DNA of 64,000 nucleotides, taken from NCBI RefSeq assembly GCF_018691265.1, contig NW_024881278.1:3176001-3240000 (forward strand), written 5' to 3'. The stretch's first letter is position 1; every line of letters begins with the position of its first letter. This document shows positions 1 through 13,339 of this stretch, one piece after another. The stretch comes from Tyto alba (lineage: Eukaryota; Chordata; Aves; Strigiformes; Tytonidae). The notes under the pieces are model-generated. The model had not been told where the DNA came from and searched no databases. It saw nothing but the letters and a program-made list of their open reading frames with translations. The translations under genes were made by a program, and so were the position numbers.

Positions 1-1640
1 GAACACTCCTACTGAAGTCTTTTGCTTAAAGACTCTACATAAGTAGAGTATCTTTACAATTTCTTTACATTCGAGATAAAAATATTTATGCCCCTATATT
101 TTATAAATTATGAAAAAGACTTGTGGCATTTACTCCGTTAACGTCAGACATTAAAAGAACTCCTTTGCTCCTTTTTATTTAATAAACTTAAGAGGAAGAT
201 TACTTGATAATTGGGAGCCTTCCCAAATGGCGTGTGTGCTATCTGGATCTATAAAATTACTTTTCCTTTTCTGCCTTTGCAGAGTACCCTCAAAATGCTG
301 CAGCAGAAGAGGTGACCACCAGTGGAGAAAGGTGTCATAAAAGGCGTGCTCTGCCCGCGCATGCCCAGCCCCGTGTTACGGGTGTAAAGGCCTGACTGAC
401 AACCCAGGAAAACCACGGTGCACCTGTTGTGTGTACGCGCTGCATTTCAACACCAGCGGTGCTCAGGTGTCTTTCCTGGCCCCCTCCAGCAAGCCCTGAT
501 GTCTTGAGCGGGATTTGCCTTGAGCTGAAGGCATGTCCACACGCCGAGGAGCGGCAGGGACAGCCAGCAAGTTCCTGCCGAACTGTGGACTCAAGAAGTC
601 TGCACACCAGCATGAACGCAACCATTGCATAAGGTGCCAGAATTACAGGCTAAATTATCTGTAACCCAGAGTTTCAGGTGACCCAGTCCCCACCGAGCCC
701 ATAAAGGCTTTTGTGAGTCATCTGCACTGTCTCTGCAGCTTGGGAAAGAGCCTGAGAGGCGAAGGCTCTGCCTCTAAATCAGATAAGGTCAAGATCCACC
801 ATAAATACATGCACTTAAAGAGTGGCGTCTAGGTTTTTTCTTACTTCACTTCTTGTTTCATCCCCTTCCCAGTGTCTTAATGATCCAGGCAGACGGAGGC
901 CTTGCATTTCATTATCATTATTCTCCACTTGTTTTCCCTGAGCGAGCAGGAGCTGTTTGTCTGTAATTCTGAGGGAATCTTACTTCTGAGCCCGAGTAAG
1001 CCTGCTCCCAGCCAAGTGTACCCCTCGGTGTTCCACTGGGTGACTCTCGCCCTGCAGCCTAAGTGGGAAAGGAGGTACCTGTGGCCCCCTTACCTGCGCT
1101 GCGTCACATGTCCTGAGGGGATAACCCCAGAGTTAGGTTGTCTGCAATGACTCTGCAAGCTAAAATCTATCCATTCCCCTGGGTGTATAATTGACAGGTT
1201 TCTTTTTAAGTAACCCTTCCAGGGACTAGCTTGACAAATCTGAAGTTGCGCCTAGAAGCGGCTGGTTTGGTATGGCGTGGCAGCTGCCCTTGCTGCATTT
1301 CCTTTATTTATTCCCCCTTTTCACCAATCATGTCCAGAAATACATCACCTTCCCACCGCCTCTGAGGCATTCACACTTGTTCTTCTCCACTTTCCCTGTG
1401 GTTTCCTCTTGTCAGAGACCTGGGGAGGGGCTCCGGGGAGCCCCGCACTCGGGGATTTCCTCTTTTGATAGAAGCGTGATGCTCACCCATGGCGCACTGA
1501 CGGGTGCACCCACTTTCCACTGTCGGCATCTCTGGGCGGGCCCCAGCCTGTGTACCGCTTACCCAAGCGCCAGTGCCTTTTTTTCATACAAAATATTGTT
1601 GTTATTACCGATAGAGGTAATTGCAATTAGCGCCGTGGGT
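1..1640. other. Non-genic AT-rich unique sequence
   Basis: I see no exon, repeat family or RNA gene here. The open frames are short, lack codon-like composition and have no convincing splice sites at their edges. It could be intergenic or intronic. Confidence 0.5.
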
Positions 1641-1659
1641 GACGGTGCTTCCTAGCCAC

Positions 1660-2090
1660 TCGCCGTGTCGGTCCAGCTGACCCGCTCAAGCAGCTCCCTC
1701 CCCGCCAACGGTCCCTCTAAGCCCCAGGAAAAACAAGGGGTGTTTTTTGGGGGGCTCTGCGTCTTCCGTTCCCACCACCCCTCACTGGGGGCAGCTGGGG
1801 GCCGGGGAGGGCAGGCGGGCAGCCCCGGGGGCCACCGCCGGTCCCACGGGCCGCGCTCGCCTCGCTGGAGCGGGGGGCTGAGCAGCAGCTCGCCGCCGGG
1901 GCAGAGGCGGCCGGCGAACGTGGCGAAGCCGAGGTGGTGGAGGTGGAGCAGCCCAGGGCTTGGTAGAGGTACTTCCCCCTCCGTGCTTCTCGCGGCTTGC
2001 CTGGGAAAGAACAGCGCAGGCTGTCAGCGTCGTGCGGCGGTCCCTCGGCTGGAAATGGGCGGTCAAAGGGGAGCTGGGTTGTGCCAAAAT
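1660..2090. promoter_or_regulatory. CpG island, gene unknown
   Basis: This is a dense cluster of CpG dinucleotides in otherwise AT-rich DNA, strongest at about 1,800-2,060. Several frames are open on both strands, as expected from GC-rich sequence with few stop codons. On the minus strand there is an acceptor-like pyrimidine tract ending in CAG near 2,010. On the plus strand there is a possible GAG|GTACTT donor near 1,969. It could therefore be a promoter, a GC-rich internal exon or an orphan island. I recognise no protein family in any frame. Avian CpG islands usually mark promoters, which is the inference behind the type given. Confidence 0.55.
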
Positions 2091-2099
2091 CCCGTGCTG

Positions 2100-5000
2100 A
2101 AGTTACCGTGGCAGTTCAAGCTCTCCGCTCACCTGAGTTTCACACAGTCCCGTCGCTAAAGACTAAACACAGGGTATGAAATGAAAGCAGCATGCGTATT
2201 TCTAGCTCCATGAAATTGGGATTTCTAATACAGCGGCATTATTATGTTATAGTTGTTGTATGTGATGTTATAGTATTAAATTGATGTGGGTTCTTTATGG
2301 CCCAGCTCGGTGTCTGCTCTGCTATGTCAAGGGTGCCTATAAACGCTCGTCAGTGGAGGAAAAGGTCTGTTTCTTGTAGGCTGAAATGACAGTTTTACAT
2401 TGCTGAACAAAGATCCCCGAGAGCTAAGATTACGGGAGGAATTTGATTAGGCAGTGTTTTCTCTGCCCTTTCTTTCATCTGAGAAACTCTCCAAGCAGCT
2501 GTTGGAACGGATAGTATGTCATGTCTGCCTCCTCTGGGTAAAATGAAATGGTTGAAAGAACCAGATGCCTTTATTAATTGCGATTTAAAGTTGGCTTGTG
2601 AAAAATACGAAAGGGCCAGAGTCCCTCACTGGCATAAACACAGCAGCAGAGGAAGCACCAGGACTTAACGGGCACAGGGATGGTCCTAAATACTTGCCTA
2701 ACTTGCACCACCGGAGCTCCACAGTCAGCCTTGTTTGCATTTGTCTTAAATAGGCCCTGTATCTGGTTGTGGCAGAGGGGTTTCAGAACTGGTGGTGCCC
2801 TGCTGCCCGTGAGTCCAGAAATGGCACTGGTCCCTGCAATCAGCTGTGTTTCATGTTTGCCTGGAGATCCCTTCGCACTGCCAGAGAGTGTTTTGAATGA
2901 CATTCTAAGGAGGAAGGGAGTGATTGTTGTTTTAATCTCTTCTTTATGGGCCAAGGCATTCATGTGTCTTTACTCTTGTCATCTGCCCATCTGTCTAGAT
3001 TTACTTTGAATTGGTCAGTGCTCTCTCTTCTGCACTGCTCAGGTCTCCTGGAGGCATTGCATAATGGGACTTAAAGCCTCAAGTGGCTTGGAAAAGAAAG
3101 TTTTGCTTTGCTGCTGGGAGACAAAGTAGGAAGTGTAATGGTTAAACCCAAAAGAAGATATCCACATGCTTGTCCTCGGCAAGATTTGTTTGATCATGCT
3201 CCATCACCCTGGGAGATGCTGCCCTTTTTTCAGAAGATCACTCTGTCTTCTGCAACTACATGAGTCACAAAGCTTTGTCTTTACATTTAAAAAATATTAT
3301 GCAACCCTCAAAATCATGAGAGTTGATAACAGCCTGTCCTCCAGCCAGCTTCCCTGTCTGGTTCCCTCTAGCATAAAAAAGATAGGGAGGAATTCCAGAT
3401 TCACCTCCTCCATGCCTCCTACCCACCTCTCCTCCACGTCTGCCAGTCTCTACTCTCTCAGCTTTGGTGTCCTGTTAACAACACAAAGATCACAGGCAGT
3501 GACAAAACCACTCTCCCGAAGAATAAACGGTGACCCAACCAACCTCTGAATCTTACGCTGTCTCTATTCCAAATAAACTTCAAAAGATATTAAAAATGTG
3601 ACACACCAACGTGGCAGGCTCCCATCTGAGAACAGGAGCAGTATGTTGTCAGAGCAACAGAATAATTAAGGCTGAAAGTTATGGATTAGAAATGCATCCT
3701 TCACAGTTAGAAACAACTTCATGGCTACCTAGTCCAGTAACTGAGGCCACTTAGGTCTACAGTGCAGAGTATTTCCAGTAGGATTTCTCTGCTTGTTGGA
3801 AAGACTTTCCTCTGGTTTATATTACTCTGTTCCTAACTCAAATATATACATATGTCTGTATACACACCCATACGCATGCATGCGTGTTTATATTCATACT
3901 GAATTTATGACTATGTTTTGTCTAGTTTCTGAAATCCCCTGTTTAAACTTTAGAAATCATTTTAATTAAAAACTCTTAAGTTTTTATCTCTATCTTAATC
4001 TGTTCTACCTCTTAAGTAATTCAAGTCAGTTGTGGTTTACCTATAGCAAGTTTAAGGAAAGATCTGGATTTTGAGGAAGTAGATGAGGAAATGAAAGATG
4101 CTTAGAGGTCAGTACTGATGAGGATCTGAACAAGTCTGCACCTAGAACATTCTCAGGCATCTTCCATTCTTCCTGAGAGCATTTCTGGGAGTGGCAACTT
4201 GTGAAGCTTATGCTTAAGGTTTTCCTCTAGGTCGCCCAGCAAGTTTCAGTGTGAAATAGCAAGTTTCAGCAGTTAAAAACTGAAGAATAATCTTTCCAGA
4301 GGCATCACAATCTCTTCTTAGGTTATTAGATAAGCAGATATTCAAAAGTGCTGCATTCCTGAGGACCACAGTGGCTGCAGTTCTTCCACACCTTAGAAAA
4401 TCAGGTAATTTCCAGAAGTGCCAAACTATGGATTTAAGGTATTTAAGATTAGGCTCCTCTTAGAAAAGAAGTACCGCTCAGACCTTACTAACTCTATTAG
4501 TTATTGCTCCAAAGTAAGTTACATGGAAAAAATTATGCTATAACCTTTTTGTTGAGCAGGGAGGCGTTGCTGTGTTGTCGCTACGCTGAAAACAGGGAGA
4601 ATTTCTAAAGGACTGTCAGTTTGCTCTCAGGCAATGGCTGGCAAGGGCCACATTAAAGGAGAGCTGGGGTGGGCTGTCCTCCTCCAGTGCCCCCCAGGAC
4701 TTCCAGCTTGACTTCAGGGGAGAAAGATCTGCTTTTTATCTGGTTCCTGAGGAGAGGGTCAGTGGCTGTGAGAAGCAGAGCTTGCTACGCAATATTTAAA
4801 TAATATGCACAGATCTTTGCCCAGCACAGCTCTGGTACAAATCAAGATACAAGGGAGGGGAGGAGGCACTGTAACTTTTCTCTGCCCTTAATCTCCGTCT
4901 TATCTTTTTGCCTTTTCTCATGTCTACTCACCTCTGTTTATTTTACCCATTCTCTTGTGCCTCTTCCCTCAGCCTCTCATCCCTCTACCCCTCCTGGCAC

Positions 5001-6440
5001 TCTTACTGCAAACTGGAGCTGTCTCAAAATTTGCCATCTGTCATGCTCAGTGGTACCCACTCTCAGTAGCGGGTAGGAAGAGTAATGATATTTGATGTCT
5101 TTCTTACAGCCCCAACTCTCCAGCATCATGTGGAAGTCATTATTATTTTTATTTTCTGAAGCAAAGATGAAACACTGATGTCTTTCCAAGTAGCCGCAGA
5201 GCCGTCCTCGGCTTCACAGGAGTCACTTTTGGTGCAAGGTGTCTCTTTGCCACAGCTTCAGAAAAATGCCGAGAATGTGACAGAGTGCCTCCTAAAAGCT
5301 CCAAATAACCAGGCAAACCTGGGAAATTTTGAACACAGACCCCCCTCTTCTGTTTAACATTCGTATGCTTTTGAAGCCATTTTTCATGGTTTCCAGGGTG
5401 CAGGATCAGGATTTCTGAGCCGTAGGAGCTGGGTGTGTTATACACAGCTCACCAGGAACGCGACTCGACCCTTTGCCATCCATTGTGTCGTGTCGGTTCA
5501 GACCCCAGACCATTTGCCTTGCCTCTCGATACTGCACAGTGAGTACCATAGCATGCTGCTGACCTTAGCTGGCGCTTTTTGATACCGGTAGAGTGAAAAT
5601 GATGCTTATATAACAGAAAGAAACATGAACCTCACCTTGACCAGCCCATCTGGATAGAAGTTTAGCAAAATCCAGTCCTGCATTTTAATGCTAGCATGCA
5701 AACGACACTGCTTACTGCAACTATCCAAAAAGCTGCTTCTGCCGGCAAGCATTTCACGACTGGGAAAACTAGCTTTCCAGGAAGAAAATTAAAATAGTCT
5801 ATTTTTGGTGCAGTTAGACAGCCAGAGACATTCTGAACAGGAGTGCTTGCGGTTTTTAGAGCTGGCAAGCTGTGCGTCCTAGTTCAGGACTCAGCCAGTG
5901 AGTGCTCTGCCGTGGTGTCAAAGGGAGGGAGCCAACTGAGGGCTGTCATTGCATGTAATTAGATAGGAGCAGTTGCATGTGGGCTGCGCATGGGGAATAT
6001 CAAGTCTTTGAAGACTAAGCAGGATGTCTGGTTCCGTATAATGTGATGTGCTGTATTAAAATCTTATTGCATATTTTTAAAAGCCCTGAGCTCAGTTGAC
6101 AAAACAGATTTTAGGATGCCACGTGTATTGCTCAGTGTGTCATAAAAGGGAGATGGCTTCCTTTTAAAGGGCAAGGCAGGAGTGTATCTACCTGTGAAAT
6201 GCATTCAAATATTTGTCACTGCATACGATGTCCAGTCTATTTGAAAGAGGAAGTCTTCCATTTGTCAGAAGTTATTTTATGAAGTCCCTAGGATTAAGTC
6301 CTTTCTGATAGTTTTGAAGTAGTAGCAAACAGGGGAAGGGAGGCGGGAGGGGAATTCTCTTAGAAGCAGGAAAATCTACCTTCTCCTCTAACCTGAAGTG
6401 ACTGATCCTCTTTAAACTGGAACACCCCCGGCTCAGGGAC
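2100..6440. other. Non-genic stretch
   Basis: Unique, moderately AT-rich sequence. The only structure I noticed is a short degenerate AT/CA tract at about 3,841-3,890. I found no exon or repeat family with confidence. A phrase near 3,725-3,760 vaguely resembles a very old reversed CR1 tail, but it is too weak to call. Confidence 0.5.
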
Positions 6441-6483
6441 AGATATATCGTGATTCAGCTGGTGTGTCTTTGTACGTCCACAG

Positions 6484-6704
6484 TGTGTAAAATGAAAAGA
6501 CACCCTATACCTTCCAATTATTACATTCCAGAAACAAACGAAAAATTAAACACTGTTTTGGCTTATTTTGAAATTGTAAGACAAATGTTGGATGATTCTG
6601 ACTTGAAAATGCTACTGCAAAATGCCCCAAAGGAAGTAAAAATGCTTAAATTGCTTCTCCACACAAATACCCATTTCTATCATAGAAGGGTTACCCGAGT
6701 GTAG
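6484..6704 (+). CDS. Uncharacterised candidate exon or ORF
   Basis: I do not recognise this. An open frame runs from an acceptor-like sequence (pyrimidine-rich, ending in CCACAG at 6,483) to a TAG stop at 6,702-6,704. It encodes about 73 residues from VCKMKRHP onward. The composition looks protein-like: it is rich in Lys, Leu, Glu and Asn, and the central part (NEKLNTVLAYFEIVRQMLDD onward) could form amphipathic helices. An upstream in-frame ATG at 6,450 would extend it to 84 residues. There is no AATAAA just after the stop and no good donor inside, so it would have to be a terminal coding exon with a distant polyadenylation site. A chance frame or a decayed transposon fragment is quite possible. 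Confidence 0.2.
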
Positions 6705-9700
6705 CAAATAAGGATGAGGGAAGATCAAGTTTTCTTCTCTTCCTGGTGACCAGAGCTAGAAAGTGATGAAATCAGAGTGGTTTCCTCTAGCACGTATTTT
6801 CACCTTAGCCACGCAGTGCATACATAGTAAAATTCATCAGGTAAACTGCTTTAAACCTGTGGGTTACTGAAAAAGAGACACAACATGATGAGATTGGGAT
6901 TCAGCTCTGGTTAAAAGTTAATTCAGTTTGAGAAAGAGCATGTGTTTGAACACAGTGACTCTTCCCGAGCATCTCCACATGATACAAAGCCCTTACACTG
7001 TCGGGCTGTTGGGAAATTCCAGGGGTGTCAGAGTAAATAGAGAATCAGTACAATGGTGGTAAACTGATCCAGCATAAGCATTAGTAAATTTGAAAAGAAT
7101 TTTACCCAAGCCCTAAATATCCCACTCCAAATCTGCTCAGAATTAACTTTCAAGTAATTTTGATTAATGTTGTCTAATTGCCTGACAAAGCAGAGGACAC
7201 ATTTACATTGATTCGACTGCAAATTCTCACAGCACAAGAGACAGAAACATGAAAGCTGACTCAAGTTCGGTATCCTAAAAGATTGGTAAGAAAATACCAG
7301 GGCCTTCCCTCCTCTCCGAGGGTGTAGCTTAGCCCTGTAAGGACAGGGTGCCACAAAAGCACCAAGGTCCATTAGCAATTTTTAAGCTAGCTTTGATTGT
7401 CTCACATCTGACCCGGAGCCAAAACTTTCTGAAGTCAATACAAACGTTTCCATCCCTTCTGGCTCGCACTGTATCGATGCCGTGACAGAACGGCCGTAGC
7501 CTGGGGCTCATACAGTGACACAGGCAGCGGGGGGTGAGCTGTTGCATAAGAAGTACGCTGAACTTTCTGTTTCTGGCCTTAGTATTCCACACCAGCGCCT
7601 ATAGATTTGCCTGTTGAAGCCGTTATTTTTATGGAAAATCTATCCCACCAGCTGTGTTACAAGCTGAACATCATCTCTGCTCCTCTATAATCCAAAGCCA
7701 GGGACCTGAAGCTTTGTGGTTTGCTTAGCTCAGCAGAGCAGAATATTGACAGTACCGTGTAACTTGCGCTCGGGAGTTATTTCCAGGAAAATGCACGTGC
7801 CAGACGATGCCCACGAGATGGCAGCCTGTGCAGTAGAAAAATGGGACCTGCAGGGAAAGAGGATGATGCTGTACATGTGCCACCTTCCCTCGGCAGGCTA
7901 AAGCGGCCTCTGCTCTGCAGCAGCGGCCCCCACGCGCCGCACGTGGGGGAAGCGTTCGGAGAATGCCGTGCAGATGCGCCAGCTCTCACCTGCACCGCAG
8001 GACCTGAGGGGTGGGGAGCAGGTGAGACACGCTGACTAGCGTGGAAGTGCCACAGAGAAACCAGACAAGCTGGAACGTTTTAGAGGGATAGCAGGAGAAT
8101 TACATCCCTGAAAACACAGGCTGGAGGGGGGATGCAATGCAATAGACCTGGGAGGCAGACGGCCAAAAAATACTTTGTGCTGAGTAGCAGCAAAGGAGCT
8201 CTGAGTTTGGAGTGCAATAAATATACATGAGCACAGGAGGGTGCTGCTCTTTCTCTGAGAGCATAAAGCAGTATCTCCCTTTCCCGGCTCCTTGGTGCCA
8301 TCAGCTTGCAGGCTTCGGAAGGACATGTGTTCGATCATCCCAGACAAAGTCCCAGCTGCGGCTAGCAACTGAGTAACCCCAGATGGCTGCATCTTTCTAG
8401 AGTAAAGTAACATTCACATGAATTCACATGCGGATTGCGCATTTAGGTGATGACCAGCCACAGCCATCAGTCTGCTGGATAAGCGTCCGGGTCAGTCAGC
8501 CTGCAAAATGGTGTCTTAAGGACTTAATGCTGGTACAGGTGAAGTTGTGGAAAATTTTACTGTCATCCCTCACTAGCTAAGGGTATAAATCAAAGGTCTG
8601 GTGGTTGAAGTCCTTCTGCCCTTGTGCTCATTTGTTCAAGGACAACCCAGAACACGGCACATAATTTGCCAGTTGGTCCAAACTGGAGGAGTCTAGACAC
8701 TGATTCCTACTAGAAATAACTCTGTGGAAATTAAACTTTACAGTTTCATACTGAGCATCGTTTGCCTCTCCTTAGCAGTGTGCCAGCTGGTAGTGAGGGC
8801 ACAAGGATGGGTAAGGAAGTGCAGGAGAAACGGCCGAAGGGCACAGAGTAAATCAGTGTGACAGAGAATCCTGGTTTCCTTACTTACATACAAGTCTGAG
8901 TTGCCCCACGTGCAGGACAAGCTTAATACCCTCCCCTCCCCAAAAAAGGAAAAGCCTAGAGGATGGAAATATGGCAAGGTTTGAATTTTTTAAAAGAGAA
9001 GTCAAAAGTAAACTCCGTGGTAGAGTTGGAGGGGTGTGAGAGAAGGAGAGGTATTGTAGACAGTGGAGGGGCTTTTAATAGAAGGAACAGAGATGGTGAA
9101 ATCTGCTGCTAAGCCCACAGATGCAGTTTGAGCACTGCAGAGAATGATTCAAAAGAGAGCAGCTACTACTCCCCACCTGCACCTGGTCCCAAACCTCACT
9201 TACATTATGCGGAAGGAATTAATCAATAGGTCTGGAATGTGAAAGCCCACAGAAAAGGCGGCTTGGCTTCTCTGATATAGTTCAATCTCTAGCTGCCAGA
9301 AGTGCTGTCGAGCGTGCCGCCTCGGCAGCTGTGTGGGGTTACCTTCTTGGCCCTTCAGTGAGACAGCACATAAGGCCAGTTTCTGGGCTCAGAGGGGGAG
9401 TCCACGGTTGGCAGGACCAGGTCTTTGTAGATAACAGGGCGCTTTCAAACCCCTTCCCCCCCTGCCTCCTCATAGAGCCCTACTTTTATGAGAAAATCCA
9501 GGACCCGGTTTCCCTGACTCGGGATCTTTGCCTCCTCTAACAGTTGCATCACTGGTAAGAAATTGTAACCGCTCTATTACAGAAATATGGGGGCTCATTT
9601 TTCCAGTCTAGGCAGTGCGTAGGAGATCATTTGGACTGGCACCCTCCCAAGCATAATGTTCTGAAATGTCATTCTGCTCCTGGGTGAAGCTTGGATTCCT

Positions 9701-11402
9701 CCCAGCTTACCTTGTCCTTTGGCTTGCAGCATCTGCGCATCTTGCCCCCGTCTCTTGGCATGCAGGTGCCTGAAGGTGTAGAGTAAAGTGCTCTTCATGC
9801 TGGGGGAAAGTGAAAATAGATGTATTTTAAATCCTAAAGGGCTGGGCTCTGCGTAAGTCCTTCTGCTTTGTTCTTGCCGTTGTGCAAATGCCCACTTTCT
9901 GAAGGGGCCCCTGGATGAAAGGGAGATGCTTTGGAGCAGCGCAGTGAATGTTCAGGGCCTACTGACAGGACTCCAGCTGCTCAGAGCCACTCTAAACTGG
10001 GTCATTTTTAATGCTCCTCGTGGGGAGCAGAGAGCTTAACTTTAAGCACTTGGATTTGGAAGTTTGGATTTAAGGTTTTAATGATAAACTTTGCATGTGG
10101 ATTTTGGCCACTCCCTTCCTCTGGCATTTGTTTTTTCTTTCTGGCAGATTCCCAAGGGTGCCAGAAAAACAGGGAATTTGACTCAAATTCAGACAACGTG
10201 CCACAGAATGACTCACTTCTGTGATAATGTTTCTACCTCCAAAACCAGCTTCCTTTCCAGCAGAGCCCACTGGCATTGCTCTGACAGTGCACAGGGATCT
10301 CCACACAGTTGTGCCCTCAGATCAGTAAGAATCTAAGCCATTTCAAAGCTGAGTTCTTATCCGGGTTGCTAAAGAATATTATGTTTCTGAAAGCTATATG
10401 TCACATAGAGGCTGTTAAATAATGAATGCCAGGATGCATAGCTAAGTGTTGACACACAAAAGAAGCTGTCTTCCAAGCACCAGCTTCTCTGCCTGGCAGC
10501 AGCAGCCGGGCATGGTTTATCTAAATTTGCTCAGCTACTTTTTAAGTCCATGAAGTTGTGGGTTTTTTCTTTTCTTTCATTAAATAGCTTCTGATAAGAA
10601 TTTATTTTCCTAAGGGAAATAGGAAGGACTTGAAAGTTTCTGAAGAAAATCAGGGAAAAAACCCACTATGAAATGTAATTGTGTATTCTAATTTCCAAAG
10701 CATTTCTTTTCCCCTCCTGAGCTATCGTTTGACATCCAAGGGAAAGGAGTTGGCCAAACCAGATTAAAATATGCTCAAGTTTGGGCAGTAGAGCCTCAGA
10801 ACCAACATTTGTCCCTAGCCCTGCAGGGTTTTAATCTTAGGCATGGAAGAAGTCAAAATCAGTTCTTTACCCTGTAGTGCCTGTACTACAGGGGCTGAGC
10901 AGAGGCTCGGAGAGGTCAACAGAGACTGAAACGAACGCCGTGCCTTGCAGTGACTTTGTGCAGCTCTCTCCTGGTTAAAAACACTCAGGGAGTGGCTTTG
11001 AGTTACATCACGGAGTTTTGTCAGCACAGACGTGGGCAAAGCGGTACCGCTCTGTGCCCAACCTGCTCTCCCTGTTCTCTCTTAACAAGCCCTTGTCTTC
11101 CTTGCTGTGTTGTGTGATTATAATAAAAGTGGTTCTTGCTCCTCTAGAAAATGCCCATCCCTCTCTGGGCAGATTCACTGGGCAGAGCCAAAGAATTGTT
11201 CGATGGTGTCCTTAAGTAGGCTGGGGTTTAGAGCAAACACAGACGAATCAAGCACCAGCATAGAAGTCAGCATCTGCTTAAATACTCAGTATTCAGAATT
11301 CAGGTAAATTTAAAGGTGCTAACTTTTTGAAGTCAAAAGGCATTCTTAATGTTCAGGAAGTTAATCATGCATCAAGTGCTTTGTTGCACAGGGAACCAAA
11401 GG

Positions 11403-11437
11403 AAAAAAAAAAAAAAAAAAAAAAACAAAAAAACAAA
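11403..11437. repeat. A-rich tract
   Basis: A run of 23 A followed by CAAAAAAACAAAC. The upstream DNA shows no gene-like sequence, so I read it as a simple repeat and not the tail of a processed pseudogene. Confidence 0.85.
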
Positions 11438-11842
11438 CAGCTTCACATTGCACAACAGGGTTTTTAGATTTGCTGGCCTCAATTCCAATTTTTCTTTGTT
11501 CCATAAAATCATGTGTTAGCAATGAGATTTATGCTAGGAGTTCCTTGGAGTCTCTTGTTGACAACTCCTTTTCTCTTTTTTTTTTAAAAGGTGAATTTAT
11601 ATACAAATGTAGCCATTTGTAAGCAACCAATATATTCAATAACATTTCCCCCCTGTGGTACATTTATGCTAGAAATCCAGAATTTAGAAACTCTGAAATG
11701 CCAGAGTCCTTAGAATGCTGTCTCCATTTGATTTCCTTCAGTTACATTTGCATTTCAGTTTTACAGTGCACTGGCTGATGAATATTAAACAAGGTCTACA
11801 TACATTTCTTGGGTTTGCTTTTACAGACTCTGCTAGTACACA

Positions 11843-11897
11843 GGTTTGGTTTGGTTCGGGATTTTTTTGGTTTGGTTTGGTTTGGGTTTTTTTTTTG
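11843..11897 (+). repeat. (TTTGG)n microsatellite
   Basis: Imperfect pentanucleotide repeat of TTTGG with two T-rich interruptions. The flanking DNA is unique. Confidence 0.85.
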
Positions 11898-13339
11898 ACA
11901 GTGCCCTTCTTGGTGCCCTCCATTCCATTCTTCTTTTGTTCCCTGATTGTTCTCAGAGACAAGTGACAGTGCGAGACAGGAGGAGAATGATTACATTTTG
12001 CAGGGAAATTATACAGAGTAGAAAATCAATAGTTAGATGCTCCCTGGGACTGCCTAAAACTTCTTTGAAGAATAATTAGCTTGCAAGAGAGCTCGGCTGG
12101 CTGGAATTCCTCCCCAGTTCTGTATGCATAAGATAAATTTAGTCTGGGATAAGCAGTGTGCTTTGAGGTCTCTGCCTATCCGGGGAAATGATTTGTATGG
12201 AGAGAATGAAGGAATTAGCTAGAAGAGGTATGGAAGAAAGCCTGGCTGGCCATGTCCATCCTGGGCTCGGAAGCAAGCAGCAAGCAGTGACAGAAACGGG
12301 AAACTGAGCAGAACGAGTCAGGGAGGGGAGGTCGGGGTTGGGGCTCAGCGCCTGGTTAGCCAGGTGACTCTGCTCAGATGGCAGCTAGCCACGGGACTGA
12401 GTGCCATGCCCCAGAGCTGAGTGCCTGCCCGTGGGGGGAATCAAGCCCGCAGGCAACTCAGCAGCTGTAAAGGGTTCGTTTGCTGAAGCAGCACCAGTCA
12501 GATCCAGGGCTGTGCCTGACTTGGAGATCAGCAAAGGCTTCCTGAAGTTGATGGAGAGCAGCAGGGGACTCCTGTTGAGCCCCACCGCTGGGTGCTGACC
12601 CCATTGTCAGTATGCTGCTGTGCTATTCATAGGATATTGCTACAGGTAACCCTAAAGTTGGGAGAGGAAGTGTGGGGTTTAATAGCTTTGTTGGTTTGAA
12701 CTCGTCCAGACAGAATTGACCTAAGAGCGAGATTAGTCTAGCTCTCCAGAACTGTCAGTACTCTGGTTTTCAGAAGCATAAAAGTCCACTTGAACTGCAC
12801 AGAAAGCTGCTATGAGAGGTGTCAGTAGCAGTTCATGGCAGACTAAGTGACATTTAATCAATTCGTTAACTCCTTAGAAGAAAGGACTAATAAGGCTGAA
12901 AAACTTGCTGGAAGCACAATATAACACGTATTAAGGGAGATTTGAGAAAGGTACACCAAAACTAGATAATAAAGCAGCACAATAGCAAAAGAAGTCATCA
13001 TAGCTGAGATGATCACAGGGTAACAGAATGATTCCTGCTTTTCACTCATCCATGGAGATAGATGCTTAATAATTTTTGGCATTTGCATTCTTATAGTCGT
13101 AAGCACTGTATAAGAACACATCTTTAGTTTGCTTGGGTTTAGTGTTTTTTCCTTAACGCATCCATTCTTAGAAACTAGAAAAACATCCAAGCACATGCGT
13201 AACATTAAGCATGTGACTCATCCCCTCTACAGCCACAGATGTCTCTCACTCCTGCAATTAAATATGTGCTAAAGTGGTCTGTTGGAGCAGAGCCCAGCAG
13301 TACTGTGTGCAGGTTTGAGCTCATCAGTACAAAAGTGGT

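Larger units (their letters stand above)
6720..13330. other. Non-genic stretch
   Basis: No recognisable exon. It contains the A-rich tract at 11,403 and the TTTGG microsatellite at 11,843, listed separately. A 115-codon minus-strand frame at 12,858-13,205 is hydrophobic, but it is AT-rich and matches no family I know. Confidence 0.5.

Noticed and set aside
3720..3765. Possible very old reversed CR1 tail (GGCTACCTAGTCCAGTAAC)
   Set aside because: Only one short phrase resembles the consensus, which is too little to call.
8320..8345. tRNA B-box-like GTTCGATC
   Set aside because: No A box at the right distance and no cloverleaf arms.
12291..12306. Interferon-response-like GAAACGGGAAACT
   Set aside because: The spacing between GAAA half-sites is three bases, where a true ISRE needs two.
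12858..13205. 115-codon hydrophobic minus-strand frame as a membrane protein
   Set aside because: AT-rich chance composition, no family signature and no splice sites.
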